A DNA stretch of 58,505 nucleotides from Deinococcus radiotolerans (GTDB lineage Bacteria; Deinococcota; Deinococci; Deinococcales; Deinococcaceae): positions 1 to 58,505 of the forward strand of contig NZ_BMPE01000018.1 in assembly GCF_014647435.1 (NCBI RefSeq), in the 5' to 3' direction. The notes beneath the pieces are model-generated. The model ran no database searches, was not told the origin of the DNA, and saw only the letters and a program-made list of their open reading frames with translations. This document shows positions 8,756 through 17,103 of this stretch, in pieces. The translations under genes and the position numbers were made by a program. Numbering within the stretch: position 1 is the first letter of the stretch; the number at the start of each line of letters is the position of its first letter.

Positions 8756-9235
8756 CAACTGCAGATTTACGAGGTATCACACAGCAAATTCGACCTCATC
8801 CAGCTCACTTGTCTCTTCGCAACGCTTGAATCGCTTATCAAGTTGTCGCCGAACGTGGCTTTGCCACTCTCACTCCTTATCGCTTCCGGAAGGACGCAGG
8901 CATGTGACAGATCCCGACACGAATCATTCGATCTGTGTATACGCGAGGGTGAGCAAACAAATGGTCAGCACGGAATACTGTTTTCCATTAATTCATGATC
9001 TCTGCTTCTGACTCTATCGGAATATTTGTCTGCGCAGCTGCGTGCCAGACAGCAAAAATCTGAGCGAGCTCGCAGGAGACACGAGAAGGGGCCTTGAAGA
9101 CGGCCTGAAGGGTGCAGGAAGGGGAGGCTCACGACACCGGTGCGGCTGGAGGTGATCTTCGACCAACTTCCCGTCCGTGTGGCTCCCTCATAGTGCTTTC
9201 TCGCTAATACCAATTAGTGCTAAATTAGTCCAGTC
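8756..9235. other. AT-richer intergenic stretch before the recombinase
   Basis: Nearly 500 bases of clearly lower GC than the rest of the window. Short open frames exist on both strands but none has a ribosome site or a familiar sequence. The last 40 bases (CTAATACCAATTAGTGCTAA) contain an inverted repeat TTAGTGCTAA/CTAATACCAA-like element just before the recombinase start. The composition and position make an attachment site or recombinase operator possible, but no direct-repeat partner was found by eye. Confidence 0.35.
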
Positions 9236-10186
9236 ATGACCCTCGTCCGCTCAAGCGACACCCTCACCCTGGCCAACCTCACCGACCAGGCCCTCCGGGT
9301 CCGCGCCGTCGAAGCCGCCAGCACCTATGACACCGAAACCCTCGTGCAAGTGACTCAGGCCTATATGACCACCGGGAGCCGCAAAGGCGCCCGCACCAGT
9401 GCCAAGACCCTCACCGCGTACAGCCTCGCCGTCCGTGACTTCGTGCCCTGGGCTCAGACGAACGGCGTGCAGTTACTTCGTCCCGGCCGGCGTGATGGCG
9501 GCCGCTACGTCGCCCAGCTCCAGACCCGCCCCTCCCACGGTCGAGGAAAAACCGGCACCCTGTCTGCCGCCACCGTCGCGCAGTACGTTGCCGGCGCCCG
9601 CGCGCTCTACCGCGCCCTGCGCTGGGCGGGCGCCACCGAAGCCCAACCCTTCGAGGACGCCCACGTCCCACCTGACCCCACACCCGGTATCGTCAAGAAC
9701 CCCCCGTACATGCGCGAGGTCGATGATGTCCTCCCGCACTGCGACGCCCGACTCGCGGCCCTGTTGCTGCTGTGTGCGCACGCGGGCCTGCGCGTCACCG
9801 AAGCGTTGAACATCAGAGTCTCCGACATTCAGGGCGGACAACTCACCGTGCATGGGAAGGGCGGCAAGGTCCGCCGGGTGCCCCTGGGCCGCCGCGTCCG
9901 CACCGCCCTGCATGGGCTCCCCCCGCTCACGCCGGACGGCCGGCTGTTCGAGTGGCAGTACCACCAGGTGCAGTACCGCATGCGCCTCGCCTTCCACGCC
10001 GCTGGACACAGCCTTGCCTGGCGGGGCTTCCACGCGGCCCGCAAGCACTCGGGGACGCGCCTGTACCGCGCGACGAAGGACTTCACGCGCGTGGGGCTGT
10101 TCCTGGGCCATTCATCGGTGGACACCACGCGCCGCTACGTGGCCCTGGAAGAAAACGACGTGCAGAACGAAGTCGAAGGCTTCTGA
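9236..10186 (+). CDS. Tyrosine recombinase / integrase
   Basis: This 316-residue protein catalyses site-specific DNA strand exchange. All catalytic positions are seen: Arg186 in [10 protein letters not shown], a Lys in the [11 protein letters not shown] hairpin, His266 and Arg269 in [13 protein letters not shown], His292 in LGHSSVDTT and the nucleophile Tyr301 in TRRYV. Residues about 30-150 form the SAM-like core-binding domain. The length is in the XerC/D-like range, without a long N-terminal arm-binding domain. It may mediate integration, excision or multimer resolution of the element. It is followed by a strong hairpin terminator and then two small genes in the opposite direction. No neighbouring tRNA or excisionase was found, although the 412-834 gene is excisionase-like. 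Confidence 0.92.
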   Translation: MTLVRSSDTLTLANLTDQALRVRAVEAASTYDTETLVQVTQAYMTTGSRKGARTSAKTLTAYSLAVRDFVPWAQTNGVQLLRPGRRDGGRYVAQLQTRPSHGRGKTGTLSAATVAQYVAGARALYRALRWAGATEAQPFEDAHVPPDPTPGIVKNPPYMREVDDVLPHCDARLAALLLLCAHAGLRVTEALNIRVSDIQGGQLTVHGKGGKVRRVPLGRRVRTALHGLPPLTPDGRLFEWQYHQVQYRMRLAFHAAGHSLAWRGFHAARKHSGTRLYRATKDFTRVGLFLGHSSVDTTRRYVALEENDVQNEVEGF

Positions 10187-10246
10187 GAGCAATTGTGCTG
10201 CATGTCCTGGCGCACAGGTGCATACCGGGGTATCCTGTACAACATC

Positions 10247-10272
10247 AAAGGCGACCCGTGCAGGTCGCCTTT
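10247..10272. terminator. Bidirectional intrinsic terminator after the recombinase
   Basis: AAAGGCGACC (10247-10256), loop CGTGCA, GGTCGCCTTT (10263-10272), followed by TTCTTCTT. The perfect 10-bp stem with T-rich flank on one strand and A-rich flank on the other should stop transcripts from both the recombinase and the convergent gene pair at 10283-10824. Confidence 0.88.
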
Positions 10273-10282
10273 CTTCTTGAGT

Positions 10283-10450
10283 TCACTCTGGTTCAACGGG
10301 GTAAGTGTGGCGCTCGGGTTTTTCGGTACACGATCGGCAGAGCGTCCAGCGGTTCAGCGCACTCGACGTGCTTCCGCAGCCGACGCACGTGCCCTCGAAG
10401 TCGTACGGCCCTTCCACATTCGCCCCTCCCAGCGTCCCGTCCGGGTTCAT
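10283..10450 (-). CDS. 55-residue CxxC zinc-ribbon-like protein
   Basis: The small product has two CxxC pairs, TCVGC and LCRSC, about 14 residues apart, the layout of a zinc ribbon or treble-clef knuckle. Its ATG overlaps the stop of the upstream gene by four bases (ATGA), so the two are translated together. Such small zinc proteins accompany mobile elements and often bind nucleic acid, but no specific family is recognised. The reading frame ends just before the shared terminator at 10247-10272, supporting it as a real gene end. Confidence 0.6.
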   Translation of the reverse strand: MNPDGTLGGANVEGPYDFEGTCVGCGSTSSALNRWTLCRSCTEKPERHTYPVEPE

Positions 10451-10824
10451 GCGTCTTCCACGGGCCGCGTCCGGCACATCACCAGGCCGCGCTCCAGGGC
10501 CAACCGTGCTGCGCGCGCCGGCACCAGGAAGCCATGCCGCGTTCGACCGTCGCGCTGTGGCACGTGTTCTCCACTGGCGTGCATGGGCACCCCCGGGCAG
10601 AACCAACGCGTCAGGCGGGCGCCTGGACCACGCGGCGCGTCATTCCAGATGCACGCCAGGGCGTCCTCCCCGCCGTCACGCAGCATCGCTTCGAAGAACG
10701 CGCGGTACTGCGGGGCGTCGCCGCCCACCCAGCGGGCCGGGGCAACCTTCACGCCGCAGGTCGGCGGCCAGGACGTGACCACAGCGGGCCGGGGCGGCGG
10801 CAATTCAAGGCGAGGGTCTTCCAT
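10447..10824 (-). CDS. Hypothetical protein coupled to the zinc-ribbon gene
   Basis: The 125-residue product (ATG at 10824) is not recognised. It begins with a Pro-rich stretch and then reads VAPARWVGGDAPQYRAFFEA and LACIWNDAPRGPGARLTRW. It has scattered Cys and His and a basic C-terminus, with no signal peptide or membrane segment. An upstream in-frame start at 10905 would add 27 residues; I prefer 10824 because the similarity to ordinary protein composition begins there, but no strong ribosome site decides it. It forms a two-gene unit with the downstream zinc-ribbon gene beside the recombinase, so it is probably cargo or an accessory gene of the same element. Confidence 0.5.
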   Translation of the reverse strand: MEDPRLELPPPRPAVVTSWPPTCGVKVAPARWVGGDAPQYRAFFEAMLRDGGEDALACIWNDAPRGPGARLTRWFCPGVPMHASGEHVPQRDGRTRHGFLVPARAARLALERGLVMCRTRPVEDA

Positions 10825-11062
10825 AGTCGCAGTCTGGCTGCGCGAGACGCTTGGCGCCTGATTTGACGTCGGTCCCCAAAACCCGTCCACCGGGTTGGCC
10901 GTCACGGCACCTCGCTGACGCCATCCGGGAATTCATCAGCTGCATCCAGTGGACCCACCGGCATCAGCCGGATGCGAGGGCGTGCCTTCACACGGCAGCG
11001 GGCCGTACGCCCGAAACGGTGTGTGACGACCCGATGAAGAAGCTTTCCCATACAGTGTCCGG

Positions 11063-11518
11063 GTGCAGTCGGGCGGCAGAGCGGACACAACAGAGCCAGT
11101 AGCGCGGCCCTTGCGGGTCATGGTGATCGATGACGACAACGCCGAGCGCCTGCTCCTTCAGGAAATCACCGTGGACCTCGCGGTGGAGTGGGTCATGTGC
11201 AGCAGCGGTCCGGACGCGTGGACGTACCTGCAGGCTCACCCCGAGCAGCTCCCGCACCTGATCCTGGTGGACCTCAACCTGACCGGCGAACAGGGGCTCG
11301 ATTGGGTGCGGCGCGTGCGGGCGACGCCAGACTTCAGTGCCCTGGTGCTCCTGGTGCGGTCCGGCGAGATGCGGGATGAGCAGGTCCGTGAGGCCTATCA
11401 GGCTGGAGCCAGCGCGGTCCTGATGAAACCGCAGGGGCTGCTGGAACTGGAGGTGCAGATGGCGGCCCTCGTGGCCTTCTACCGGCACGGCGCCTTCCGC
11501 TTCGCTCCGATCAGGTGA
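11063..11518 (+). CDS. Single-domain response regulator
   Basis: The product is a receiver domain only: VMVIDDDNAERLL (acidic pocket), LILVDLNLTG (phospho-acceptor about Asp70 from the GTG start), a Ser in LVRSG and the invariant Lys in VLMKPQ. There is no output domain, so it should act by protein contacts, like CheY or the regulators paired with phytochrome-type kinases. It is 130 bases upstream of a second stand-alone receiver and 2.5 kb from a large hybrid-sensor-like histidine kinase of the phytochrome type, a likely partner. Start is GTG at 11063; an ATG at 11120 would trim 19 residues without losing the core. Confidence 0.85.
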   Translation: MQSGGRADTTEPVARPLRVMVIDDDNAERLLLQEITVDLAVEWVMCSSGPDAWTYLQAHPEQLPHLILVDLNLTGEQGLDWVRRVRATPDFSALVLLVRSGEMRDEQVREAYQAGASAVLMKPQGLLELEVQMAALVAFYRHGAFRFAPIR

Positions 11519-11649
11519 GGGCCGCCGAACGAGAGGCACCTAGACCGGATGCTGATCAAGCGGCACGCTCAGGCAACAAGAGGGGCAGGGTGTCTCACGA
11601 AACGTGACGAAAGACCATTGTGCCTTCATCTTCCCTTTAAGATGCGGGC

Positions 11650-12066
11650 GTGAGCCGCCCCGAGAGATTCCTCCTGATCGACGACAACCTCCACGACCAG
11701 GTGCTCGCCCGCGAAGCCTTCGAGGAACTCTGCCCCGACTGCCACCTCACCGTCGCCAGCGACGGGCCCGAAGCCCTCACCCTCCTGCGCGCCGCGACAG
11801 AACTCCCGGAAGTGATCCTCCTGGACGTCAACATGCCCCGCATGAACGGCTTCGAGGTGCTCCAGGCTCTTAAAGCCGACCCGCGCCTGCGGCTGATTCC
11901 CGTCGTGATGCTCAGCACGTCCAGCGCGGGTGCTGATATCACCGAGGCGTACACCCTGCATGCCAGTTCGTACCTCGTGAAAGCCGAGGATTTCAGCGCG
12001 TTCCTGGAGCAGATCGAAACGTTCCTGGCCTACTGGCGCCACTGCAACCGCACTGTCCTCGCCTGA
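11650..12066 (+). CDS. Single-domain response regulator (second copy type)
   Basis: A 138-residue receiver domain with FLLIDDNLHDQVL, VILLDVNMPRMNGFE (phospho-acceptor Asp59), a Ser/Thr at MLSTSS and Lys in YLVKAED. The LLDVNMPRMNGFEVL core and the C-terminal FLEQIETF helix match the Rcp1/CheY-like regulators that are partners of phytochrome-type histidine kinases. It is only distantly similar to the preceding receiver (11063-11518), so the pair is not a recent duplication. It begins with GTG 8 bases after an AAGATGCGG stretch. It ends 15 bases from the convergent sigma-like fragment. Confidence 0.85.
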   Translation: MSRPERFLLIDDNLHDQVLAREAFEELCPDCHLTVASDGPEALTLLRAATELPEVILLDVNMPRMNGFEVLQALKADPRLRLIPVVMLSTSSAGADITEAYTLHASSYLVKAEDFSAFLEQIETFLAYWRHCNRTVLA

Positions 12067-12081
12067 CCACCGCGCCGGGCC

Positions 12082-12375
12082 TCACCCAGGCGTGCGGGCG
12101 GTCGAGGCGGTCAGGGCCACGCAGTGCCGGTACATCATTCCCAGCGTCCAAACCTCAGCGGGGAGGGACGACCGGCTAAACCCCTGGGCGGTCTGAAAGA
12201 GCACGGCGAAGGCATCTTCGATGGCCTGCCGCGGATCAGGGAGGTGGTGTTGGTACGCCAGGGAGAGACCGCGACCGGCGTACCGCCGGTACAGTTCCGC
12301 GAGCGCCGCTGTGTCCTGCTGCGCGATCGCGTGCAGCAGGACGTCATCCGTTCGAGGGTCTTGGAGTTCAGTCAT
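12082..12375 (-). CDS. Sigma-70 region-2-like protein lacking region 4
   Basis: The 97-residue product reads TDDVLLHAIAQQDTAALAELYRRYAGRGLSLAYQ and then DAFAVLFQTAQGF, the start pattern of ECF sigma factors (region 2, which binds core polymerase and the -10 element). The protein stops where the region 2-4 linker should begin and has no region 4. It is therefore either a truncated ECF gene or a free-standing region-2 protein. Its ATG lies 48 bases after the stop of the upstream hydrolase gene, on the same strand, so the two may be co-transcribed. No anti-sigma factor is adjacent. Confidence 0.6.
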   Translation of the reverse strand: MTELQDPRTDDVLLHAIAQQDTAALAELYRRYAGRGLSLAYQHHLPDPRQAIEDAFAVLFQTAQGFSRSSLPAEVWTLGMMYRHCVALTASTARTPG

Positions 12376-12422
12376 TGCGCCTCAACTGCGGGACGCCAGG
12401 TGGCGTCCCGCAGAGCCTTGCT

Positions 12423-13313
12423 TTACCGGAAGCTGTTCGCTCGGCCCCAATCGATGATCGCCTTGTTCGCAGCGTCCGCTTTCTCATAGATCGCCGCGTG
12501 CGCCGCCCCAGGAATCAGGACCAGCTTGCTGCCCGCGATGTTCTGCATCATCTTCATGCTGAACTCGGGCGGGTACACGGTGTCCTCGACGCCCTCGATG
12601 ATCAGGGTGGGCACCGTGATCGTCTTCAGCGTCGGGATGGAATCGGGGCGGGTGGCAAGAACAGTGGCGCCCGCCACGTCTCCGGCCACGCTGGCCTGCT
12701 TCACGATGCCCGTCAGGAAGGCGGCGTCCGCTGGGCGGTTCATGCGGGTCATGCCGGTCAGCATGTCCTTGAGCAGCTCCGGGGCCAGCGACTGGGGTCC
12801 GAAGGTGCTGGCTTTCTGCGCCATCCCCTTCCAGATGTGTTGCTCGACGATCCCGGCCGGGTTGGCCAGGGTATTGATCAGGATCAGGCCCGTGAAGCGC
12901 TGCGGGGCCGTGCGCCACATCTCGAAGGCGATCGGGCCGCCCATACTCATTCCGCCGATGATGGCCTTGGGCACGTTCAGTTGATCCATGACGCCCAGGG
13001 CGTCCGCAGCGTACGTGGCGAGGTCGCCGGGGGCGCTGGCGGGCGCGACACTCTGGCCGTACCCACGGTGGTCGATGGTGATGACGCGGTAGCCGGCGGC
13101 CGCGAGGGCGTCGCGGTTGCGGCTGAAGAGTTCGCCACTCAGCGGGTAGCCGTGCAGGAGGAGCATGGGCGTGCCCTGCCCGACACTGACGTAGTGAATC
13201 TGGGCGCCGTTGACGCTCAGCATCCCTTCCATTCGGCCGGTCTCGGCAGAACCGGCGTGCGCAGTGCTGGTGATCAAGCCAGCGATCAAGGCGGTCATCA
13301 GGCGGTGTTTCAT
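12423..13313 (-). CDS. Secreted alpha/beta hydrolase
   Basis: The 296-residue product begins with a signal peptide (MKHRLMTALIAGLITSTAHA) and should act outside the cytoplasm. The fold markers are LLLHGYPLSGE (oxyanion HG), the nucleophile elbow GGMSMGG (Ser123), EGVEDTVYP (acid) and GAAHAAIYEK (catalytic His). This is the broad family of epoxide hydrolase, haloperoxidase-like and ester hydrolases; the substrate cannot be read from sequence. It is divergent from a TetR regulator with a palindrome and a hairpin between them, so it is likely controlled by that repressor and induced by a small molecule that may be its substrate. Confidence 0.88.
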   Translation of the reverse strand: MKHRLMTALIAGLITSTAHAGSAETGRMEGMLSVNGAQIHYVSVGQGTPMLLLHGYPLSGELFSRNRDALAAAGYRVITIDHRGYGQSVAPASAPGDLATYAADALGVMDQLNVPKAIIGGMSMGGPIAFEMWRTAPQRFTGLILINTLANPAGIVEQHIWKGMAQKASTFGPQSLAPELLKDMLTGMTRMNRPADAAFLTGIVKQASVAGDVAGATVLATRPDSIPTLKTITVPTLIIEGVEDTVYPPEFSMKMMQNIAGSKLVLIPGAAHAAIYEKADAANKAIIDWGRANSFR

Positions 13314-13325
13314 CAGGGCTCCCCT

Positions 13326-13352
13326 GGCACGGTCGGTCCAGGCGACCGTGCC
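13326..13352. promoter_or_regulatory. Hairpin in the leader of the hydrolase gene
   Basis: GGCACGGTCG (13326-13335), loop GTCCAGG, CGACCGTGCC (13343-13352): a perfect 10-bp inverted repeat 13 bases before the hydrolase start. It could form a strong RNA hairpin near the ribosome site or serve as a second operator. Confidence 0.5.
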
Positions 13353-13362
13353 TTCGCGTTCA

Positions 13363-13382
13363 AGTCAGTCAAACGTCTGACT
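13363..13382. promoter_or_regulatory. Probable TetR operator between hydrolase and tetR
   Basis: AGTCAG-N8-CTGACT is a perfect dyad in the 111-base divergent intergenic region, the size and symmetry expected for a TetR dimer. It would cover both promoters. Confidence 0.6.
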
Positions 13383-13424
13383 GAGCATAGTGGGGGGAAC
13401 GCCCCAGACCCTGAGCGGCACTTC

Positions 13425-13997
13425 ATGCCATCTTGGCCCGTGGACGCCTCACCCCCCAGCCGACGGACGCAGATCATCAGCGCCGCGCTGCAGCGGTTCC
13501 GGACCCACGCCGTGTCTGGCACGACGCTGCGCGATCTCGCACAGGCCGCGGGCATGCCGATCGGCAACCTGTACTACTACTTCAAATCCCGCGATGACCT
13601 CCTGCTGGCCGTACTGGAGGAATGCGAGCGGGAACTCGACGTGCTCCTGGACCGCTGGGCGCCCCTGGCCCCCCTCGACTGGCTGACCGCGTATTTCGAC
13701 TGGTTGCTGCTGGACCCGGAGGCGTCGACGACCCTCGGGTGCCCGTTCGGCACGCTGGCCGGCGAACTGCGGGCCCTGGGTCACCCCGCAGCGGAGCGGG
13801 GCGCGCAACTCGTGCGGCGCTACCGCACCGCCGTGGTCCGGCAAACCGCAGCGGCGGGCATCCAGACGGACGTGTTCATGGCCGTGCAGGGCGTGTACAC
13901 GGTGTCCCGCATCCTGGCGGACCCGGCCCTGTTCGAGCAGAGTATCCGGGAGATCCGGGACGGCACGCTCCCCCGCCAGCCCCAGGCGACCCTCTGA
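13425..13997 (+). CDS. TetR/AcrR family transcriptional repressor
   Basis: The 190-residue product has the TetR helix-turn-helix near its N-terminus (RTQIISAALQRFRTHAVSGT, LRDLAQAAGMPIGNLYYYFK) followed by the all-helical ligand-binding domain with a GCPFGTLAGEL segment typical of the AcrR-like class. It should bind as a dimer to the dyad at 13363-13382 and release DNA on ligand binding. It is transcribed divergently from the secreted hydrolase, the standard arrangement for local control. The ATG at 13425 is used; a GTG at 13440 gives a start closer to the usual length before the helix-turn-helix and is an equal candidate. The open frame extends far upstream but that part lies antisense to the hydrolase. 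Confidence 0.88.
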   Translation: MPSWPVDASPPSRRTQIISAALQRFRTHAVSGTTLRDLAQAAGMPIGNLYYYFKSRDDLLLAVLEECERELDVLLDRWAPLAPLDWLTAYFDWLLLDPEASTTLGCPFGTLAGELRALGHPAAERGAQLVRRYRTAVVRQTAAAGIQTDVFMAVQGVYTVSRILADPALFEQSIREIRDGTLPRQPQATL

Positions 13998-14039
13998 GCA
14001 CACGGCGGCCGTGCAGACCGCCAGCGGCCCTGACATGCT

Positions 14040-16274
14040 TCAGGCGGGCAGCACGCTGGCCTGCGGGCCCCGTTTGGGCAGCGTGAAGCCGAACGTCGCG
14101 CCCTGCCCGGACTGCCCGTCGGTCCACACGTGCCCGCCGTGCCGCGTCACGATGCGCTTCACGGTCGCCAGGCCAATCCCCGCCCCCGCGAACTCCTGCT
14201 GGGTGTGCAGCCGCTGGAACGCCACGAACAGTTTCCCCGCGTACAGCGGGTCAAACCCGACCCCCTCGTCCTGCACGAGGACGGCCCACTCATCCCCGCG
14301 GTCCTCCGCCCAGACGTGCACCCGCGCCTCACCGGGGCTGAACTTCACGGCGTTTTCCAGCAGGAACCGCAGGGCCTGCTGGAGCGTCACGGCGTCGCCC
14401 TGCACGATCGGGAGCGGGTCCACCGTCCACGTGACCAGGTGATCCGGGTCGATGAGCGTCACGTCCCGCATGACCTGTTCCACGATCTTCTGCAGCGACA
14501 CCGCCTGCATCGTGAGCGGGGTCCGGCCCGCCCGGGAGAGAACCAGCACGGCGTCCAGCAGGGTCTCCATGCGCGTGGCGGCGTCCACCACCACGCCCAG
14601 GTGCCGCTCCGCACGGCCTGCGTCCCCCCGGGTCATTTCCTTCAGGGCCAGCGCCGCGAAGCCCTCCACGTGCCGCACCGGGGCGCGCAGGTCGTGAGAG
14701 ATGCTGTACGTGAAGGCCTCCAGTTCCTGATTGGACGTCTGCAACTCCGCATTGGAGCGGGTCAGCTGGGCACTGTGTTCCAGACGCTCAAGCACCACCC
14801 CCAGGTGTTGCACGGTCGCGATCAGCACGGCTTCATCTGCGGGCGTCCAGGCGAGTGATTCGAAGAGCGGCACGTTGAACAGGCCTCGGACCTGCCCGCC
14901 GATGATGAGGGGCAACGTCGCGTGGGCCGCCACGCCCTGTGCCACGTCCGGGTCGACATCGGCGCCCGTATCGTAGGTGTCCACGAAGCTCGGCTCGCCC
15001 GTCCGGGCCACCAGATCGAAGCTGGGGAGCCCGCCGACGGGAAAGCCAGCGTCCATTGCGGCCTGGAGGGCGGGGGAAGGGGCCACCCCGGTTTGCACGC
15101 GAACCTGCCACAGGCCGCCGTGGACTTCGTAGTACGCCGCGAAGCCCGGCGGGAGGAGCCCGAGGACCAACGCCTGCGCCCGCCCGATCAGGGCGAGGGG
15201 ATCGGCCACGTCCCCCTGATCTTCCGTCAACTGCAGCAGCGTTTCCAGTTGCTGCGCGCGGCGGTTCAGGTCGTCCCGCTGCTGCGTCAACTGGCGGGCT
15301 TGAGCCGCGCGGTCCAACGCGACCGTGAGCCCGCGGCCGACGGCCCGCACGATGGCCTGCTCCCGGGCCGTCCACTGGGGCGTCGTCTGCTTCCCGACGG
15401 TGAACAGGGCGCAGACCTGCCCGCCGATCAGGATGGGCACGAGCCCGACCGCGCCGTAGGCAGCGGCTTCCGACACGTCGTTGCTGGCCGCGTCCCACCC
15501 GTCCACGAAGATCGGAACGCGGTGCTGGAGGACGGGGGCGAAGTCAGGCGCGTGCAGCGGAATGCCGATCTGGATCTGCGCCACGATGTCCGGGCTGACG
15601 TCTCCGGACCAGATGAGCGCGCGCCAGACGGCGTGGGTGGTGTCGAGTTCGTAGTACGCGAGGCTGGCATCCGGGAGGTTGGCCTGAACGGCGGCGAAGG
15701 CCTGACGGGCCAGGCTGATCTGATCGATGTCGGAGCCGACGGCTTCCGTGAAGGTGACGAAGGCGTCAAGGGCCGCGGCGCGCTCATCGAGCGCTTGCGT
15801 CTGCTGCTGAACGCGCTGTTCGAGGTGCTGGGCGTGGTCTTCGAGCAACTGGGCCTGCTGGGCCAGCTGCGCCTGCGCGGCCTGCTGGGCCTGTTCCGCC
15901 CGGACCTGCGCCGTGATGTCCCGGGAGGTGGCGAGCAGGTGCGTGATCTGCGCGGCTTCATCCCGGAGGGGGGCGACGGTGACGGACCACCACTTGGGTG
16001 TGCCCTTGAACGTCCTGGCCTCGCCGGTGAAGGTGCGGGTCTGCCCGGCGCGGGCGGCATCGAGGGCCGCTTCGAGCTGGGTGCGGGCCTCGCCCTCCCA
16101 GAGGGTCGTCAGGACGACGTTCTGGCACTGTTGGGGATCGTCGACTTCCATGATGACTTGCCCGCCGGTGTTCATGCTCAGGAGGCGGGCGTCGAGGTCG
16201 AGGATCTTGATGCAGTCGCCATTGGCGTCAATGACCGCCTGGAGCTGGCGGGCCGTCAGGAGCGGTTCAGTCAT
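14040..16274 (-). CDS. PAS-GAF-GAF sensor histidine kinase
   Basis: The 744-residue protein is soluble (no membrane segments). In order it has a PAS domain with PAC segment (about 10-125), a long Gln-rich coiled coil (about 125-165), two GAF-like sensor domains (about 170-330 and 350-500), then the kinase core. The phospho-acceptor is His527 in YSISHDLRAPVRH; the ATP site has LLENAVKFS (N box), DEGVGFDPLY (G1) and GAGIGLATV (G2). The kinase core is of the phytochrome type common in Deinococcus. It should respond to a cytoplasmic small molecule, redox state or light-independent cue, and pass phosphate to a stand-alone receiver such as those at 11063-12066, since it has no receiver of its own. 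Confidence 0.92.
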   Translation of the reverse strand: MTEPLLTARQLQAVIDANGDCIKILDLDARLLSMNTGGQVIMEVDDPQQCQNVVLTTLWEGEARTQLEAALDAARAGQTRTFTGEARTFKGTPKWWSVTVAPLRDEAAQITHLLATSRDITAQVRAEQAQQAAQAQLAQQAQLLEDHAQHLEQRVQQQTQALDERAAALDAFVTFTEAVGSDIDQISLARQAFAAVQANLPDASLAYYELDTTHAVWRALIWSGDVSPDIVAQIQIGIPLHAPDFAPVLQHRVPIFVDGWDAASNDVSEAAAYGAVGLVPILIGGQVCALFTVGKQTTPQWTAREQAIVRAVGRGLTVALDRAAQARQLTQQRDDLNRRAQQLETLLQLTEDQGDVADPLALIGRAQALVLGLLPPGFAAYYEVHGGLWQVRVQTGVAPSPALQAAMDAGFPVGGLPSFDLVARTGEPSFVDTYDTGADVDPDVAQGVAAHATLPLIIGGQVRGLFNVPLFESLAWTPADEAVLIATVQHLGVVLERLEHSAQLTRSNAELQTSNQELEAFTYSISHDLRAPVRHVEGFAALALKEMTRGDAGRAERHLGVVVDAATRMETLLDAVLVLSRAGRTPLTMQAVSLQKIVEQVMRDVTLIDPDHLVTWTVDPLPIVQGDAVTLQQALRFLLENAVKFSPGEARVHVWAEDRGDEWAVLVQDEGVGFDPLYAGKLFVAFQRLHTQQEFAGAGIGLATVKRIVTRHGGHVWTDGQSGQGATFGFTLPKRGPQASVLPA

Positions 16275-16490
16275 CAGCAGGGGGGAGGGGGGAGTGGGCG
16301 CGGGGCATCAGGTCAGGATAGTGCGGACACGCCGGCGGCATGGCCCCTGATGGGGAGGGTGGGGTGGCGGTCCTGATCAGGGCCGGGGGCGAGGGATCGC
16401 ACGTCCGGGGCATTTCCAATCTGCCGCACGAGGCCAGTGACGGGCACTGCACCGGTCGCCTCTTGCCCGGTGGGGGCTGCGTCGCGCAGC

Positions 16491-17090
16491 ATGACCGGAA
16501 TGTCTCTCTTTACTCAGGGACGCGTGCGGCCCTCGCTTCATCCATTGCCTTCAGGTGCGGCCCGACTCTGGGCGCAGTACCACGCTCTTCCCAAGGTGCC
16601 GCTGCTGGTGCAGGTGCAGACCGTCTCCCCTGTCCAGCGTGGCCTGCCCCTGGACGAGCTGCTCGCCGTTGCTGTGCAGCGCGCATACCGCCCGTATTGG
16701 CCGGTTGACGCGGCTCGAACCCCGCCGTCCGTCGCGCCGCTCCCCCTGGCCCTGCTCGATACGGTCACCTTTCCGGTCCTGGGGGAAACCGAACCGGCCT
16801 GCCTGCCGCTCTGGGCCACCACCCCCCTGATTCTGGAAGACACCAACCAGCTGGACGCGCTGTGCCTCGGGCATCAGGACGAACTGCGGACCCTCCTGCG
16901 GCACATCACGTTCATTGGGCGCACCCGCGTGCGCGCCTGGTCGGTCCGCCGCGTCCTCCTGGGCGTGCCCTACGCCCTGGAGGTCATTCAGGCCGAGCGG
17001 CGCCGGCCCATTCCCAGAGGCGCGGATTGGGGTGGGTTTACACCCCCGTACCGGCATGCCCCCTGGCACCGGCCGCTCACGTCAGGCTGA
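16491..17090 (+). CDS. Hypothetical protein, faint resemblance to CRISPR RAMP (Csf3/Cas5-like)
   Basis: A 199-residue product (ATG 16491; 16500 and an upstream start at 16437 are alternatives) with no signal peptide or membrane segment. Two segments recall Csf3-type RAMP proteins of type IV CRISPR systems: an early strand-helix VQVQTVSPVQRGLPLDELLA (first core beta-strand and helix) and LRTLLRHITFIGRTRVRAW, followed by RPIPRGADWGGFTPPYRHAP near the C-terminus. The glycine-rich loop expected of a RAMP is weak. No CRISPR array or other cas gene was found nearby, so this is an orphan if the relation is real. The match is from memory of family patterns and is uncertain; it may be an unrelated accessory protein. 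Confidence 0.5.
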   Translation: MTGMSLFTQGRVRPSLHPLPSGAARLWAQYHALPKVPLLVQVQTVSPVQRGLPLDELLAVAVQRAYRPYWPVDAARTPPSVAPLPLALLDTVTFPVLGETEPACLPLWATTPLILEDTNQLDALCLGHQDELRTLLRHITFIGRTRVRAWSVRRVLLGVPYALEVIQAERRRPIPRGADWGGFTPPYRHAPWHRPLTSG

Positions 17091-17103
17091 CCCTGAACGC
17101 CCA

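Noticed and set aside
8745..9213. Short frames in the AT-rich stretch before the recombinase
   Set aside because: Neither strand has a ribosome site or a familiar sequence, and Ser/Arg-rich translation suggests non-coding DNA.
9200..10300. Attachment sites flanking the recombinase
   Set aside because: A weak inverted repeat lies upstream but no matching direct repeat was found that would define element ends.
10193..10866. Plus-strand frames opposite the two small genes after the recombinase
   Set aside because: They run through the strong terminator at 10247-10272 and are Arg/Ser-rich; the minus-strand pair has an ATGA overlap and CxxC motifs.
12375..13424. Upstream extension of the TetR frame
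   Set aside because: This part lies antisense to the secreted hydrolase and has no ribosome site; the helix-turn-helix starts only after 13425.
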